DNA from: Rhodobacterales bacterium UBA5972
Lineage (GTDB): Bacteria > Pseudomonadota > Alphaproteobacteria > Rhodobacterales > Rhodobacteraceae
NCBI GenBank assembly: GCA_002430125.1
Contig: DJBQ01000171.1
Location: 14,765-30,676 of the forward strand
Direction: 5' to 3'
DNA: 15,912 nt
Part shown: one piece after another, positions 14,302 through 15,912 of the stretch
How the letters are laid out: the number at the start of each line of letters is the position of its first letter
Numbering within the stretch: position 1 is the stretch's first letter
Program-made: the position numbers and the translations under genes
Notes under the pieces: generated by a model
Told to the model about the DNA's origin: nothing
The model's input: only the letters and a program-made list of their open reading frames with translations
The model's database searches: none

Positions 14302-15912
14302 CTAATCGCCGATCGCGACGCCTTCGCGGCGTTTGTCGGCAGCGCCTGTCAGGCCGTTTTCGTCGATTCGAATGACATGCAGCCCAGAATTCATGTTGCG
14401 TCCTTTTATTGATTGGCCAAGTGCCACAAGGCCGTCGGCATAGTTCAGGGCATCTGACCCTTCTTCGATATCGGTGCCGCCGTTGCGGTTAACTACATGG
14501 CCCAGATCAATCGCCACCTGCGGATCCATGCCCCAATCCAGTATCGTGATCAACGCCTGAGCAACATAACCGATTATCTGCGAACCGCCCGGCGAGCCGA
14601 TCAACAGCACCGGTTTTCCGTCCCTCAAAACGATTGTCGGAGCCATGGAAGATCGCGGGCGTTTCCCGCCTTCAACCCGATTGGCAATCGGCTTGCCATC
14701 GTCAGACGGTGCCAGTGAAAAGTCTGTCAGTTCATTGTTCAGCAAGAATCCATGGCTCATCAGACCCGAGCCAAACCCGGTTTCAATCGTTGTCGTCATC
14801 GAAATCATGTTGCCATAGCTATCGACCACCACGAAATGCGAGGTACCGGCCTTTTCGGGCTGGGTGTCCGGCGCCCATATTTGCGCCTCGTCCCAAGGCG
14901 GCGTGCCGGGCTTGGCTTTGGACATCGCGTGCGCAGGGTCGATAAGTTTGGCGCGCTCTGCCAGATACGCATGGTTCAACAGGCCCTTGGGCATCGGCAC
15001 AAAATCGCTGTCAGCCATGTAAAGCCCGCGATCCGCAAAGGCCAGTTTCGAGGCTTCGGCCAACAGGTGGTAACTGGCCGCACTCGGCCCGCCCTGGCCA
15101 AGATCAAACGGTTCCAAAAGGCGCAATATCTGCCCAACCGTCAGCCCGCCCGACGACGGAGGACCCATGCCGCAAATCTGCCAGATGCGATAGGTCGCAC
15201 AAACCGGCGGACGTTGTTTTACCTCATACTGCGCGAAGTCCTCGGTCGTCAGGATGCCGGCGTTCACTTCGGTATGAGTGGCCGCAACGATATCCTTGGC
15301 GATCTGACCTTGGTAAAATGCGCCGGATCCATCTTGCGCGATCTGGCGCAGCGTATCGGCGAAAGCTGGGTTTTTAAGGATGTGACCGGCAGGCAGCGGA
15401 TTGCCGTCTGCATCAAGGAAATAGGCGCGCGCCTCGGCTGAACTGGTAAGATTAAACTCAAGCGCGCCTTTGATTGCCGCAGCCATCCGGTCCGAGATTT
15501 CAAATCCGGCTTCGGCCTGTGCAATCGCGGGGGCAAAGGTATCGGCCCAGGACTGGCGGCCATAGGCCATGTGCAGTGCTTGGATCAACGCCAACGTGCC
15601 GGGCACCCCGACCGAACGCCCGCCAACAACCGCGTTGGGCCATTTCACGGGTTTACCGTCCGGTCCAAGCCAATAATCCGGCGTCGCTGCCATGGGCGCG
15701 GTTTCACGCCCGTCCCAACTGGTCAACTCGTTTTTCTGTGCGTCCCAATAAAGCGCAAAGGCACCACCACCAAGGCCCGAGCTTTGCGGCTCGACAAGGT
15801 TCAGCATCAACTGGATGGCAACGGCGGCATCTGCTGCGGTGCCGCCAGCCGCCAGTATCTTGCGCCCGGCTTCGGCGGCCAAGGGATTGGCCGCGGCAAC
15901 CATATAGGTCTT
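14302..15912 (-). CDS. ggt: Gamma-glutamyltransferase (5' end beyond the window)
   Basis: The enzyme cleaves or transfers the gamma-glutamyl group of glutathione and similar compounds, normally in the periplasm, after self-cleavage into two subunits. The visible 536 residues start KTYMVAAANPLAAEAG, so the signal peptide and true start lie beyond the right edge. DGRETAP holds the substrate-binding Arg. The small subunit should begin at the Thr of TSHFVVVD (codon 14842-14844), the autocatalytic nucleophile. TTTIETGFGSG, NNELTDF, KRPRSSMAPT and GSPGGSQII follow. The Asn411 of E. coli is Glu here (TIE), as in B. subtilis-type enzymes. The loop between NNELTDF and KRPRSS is shorter than in E. coli, suggesting a reduced active-site lid. 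It converges with the MFS gene. Confidence 0.93.
   Translation of the reverse strand, partial: KTYMVAAANPLAAEAGRKILAAGGTAADAAVAIQLMLNLVEPQSSGLGGGAFALYWDAQKNELTSWDGRETAPMAATPDYWLGPDGKPVKWPNAVVGGRSVGVPGTLALIQALHMAYGRQSWADTFAPAIAQAEAGFEISDRMAAAIKGALEFNLTSSAEARAYFLDADGNPLPAGHILKNPAFADTLRQIAQDGSGAFYQGQIAKDIVAATHTEVNAGILTTEDFAQYEVKQRPPVCATYRIWQICGMGPPSSGGLTVGQILRLLEPFDLGQGGPSAASYHLLAEASKLAFADRGLYMADSDFVPMPKGLLNHAYLAERAKLIDPAHAMSKAKPGTPPWDEAQIWAPDTQPEKAGTSHFVVVDSYGNMISMTTTIETGFGSGLMSHGFLLNNELTDFSLAPSDDGKPIANRVEGGKRPRSSMAPTIVLRDGKPVLLIGSPGGSQIIGYVAQALITILDWGMDPQVAIDLGHVVNRNGGTDIEEGSDALNYADGLVALGQSIKGRNMNSGLHVIRIDENGLTGAADKRREGVAIGD
14318..14334 (+). terminator. Weak hairpin just after the MFS stop, inside the converging gene
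   Basis: ACGCC (14318-14322) pairs with GGCGT (14328-14332) around a five-base loop, followed by only two more T. It lies 29 bases past the MFS stop codon but is also coding sequence for the C-terminus of the opposite gene, so it may be incidental. Confidence 0.25.

Noticed and set aside
1..15912. Search for tRNA, rRNA, riboswitch, CRISPR, transposon or prophage signatures
   Set aside because: Intergenic stretches are all under about 180 bases, and none shows a cloverleaf, repeat array, transposase, integrase or known riboswitch pattern that I could recognise by reading.

Overview
The window looks like core chromosome of an alphaproteobacterium, most probably a Rhodobacterales/Roseobacter-type organism. 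That placement is inference. It rests on the gene order rpoZ, rsh, DUF2062, pdxJ, acpS, lepB, rnc, era, DUF1491, recO, on a DUF1491 gene, on lineage-style details (SMKDTL in signal peptidase I, NQRLEF in RNase III), and on moderately GC-rich DNA with little intergenic space. Apart from the two genes cut by the window edges, I see no broken gene, insertion sequence, CRISPR array, tRNA or rRNA. No stretch over 300 bases lacks a gene.

Layout. Bases 1-1127 (minus strand) hold the start of a LysE/RhtB exporter and ispH (isoprenoid synthesis), overlapping by one base. A bidirectional-type hairpin at 1228-1264 separates them from a minus-strand NYN/LabA-like nuclease gene (1283-1858). Divergent from it runs folK (folate synthesis), followed by a small flavodoxin-like gene. 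A minus-strand EamA/DMT permease (3117-4025) then sits back to back with rpoZ. The plus-strand block 4201-12926 carries rpoZ and rsh (RNA polymerase omega and (p)ppGpp metabolism), a DUF2062 membrane protein, pdxJ (vitamin B6), acpS (acyl carrier protein activation), lepB (signal peptidase I), rnc and era (RNA processing and ribosome maturation), a DUF1491 gene, recO and a Tag-like glycosylase (DNA repair). An MFS transporter follows, and a minus-strand gamma-glutamyltransferase runs off the right end.

Several junctions suggest translational coupling: ispH-lysE (1-base overlap), lepB-rnc (GTGA), rnc-era (ATGA) and recO-tag (ATGA). The plus-strand block joins housekeeping functions tied to growth rate: transcription and stringent response, cofactor supply, membrane protein processing, ribosome assembly and recombination repair.

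I did not find a clearly novel biological system. The observations most worth following are the cysteine-free Tag-like protein that lacks the expected catalytic glutamate, a heat-shock-sigma-like promoter candidate before rpoZ-rsh, and the uncharacterised DUF1491, DUF2062 and NYN genes fixed in a core context.
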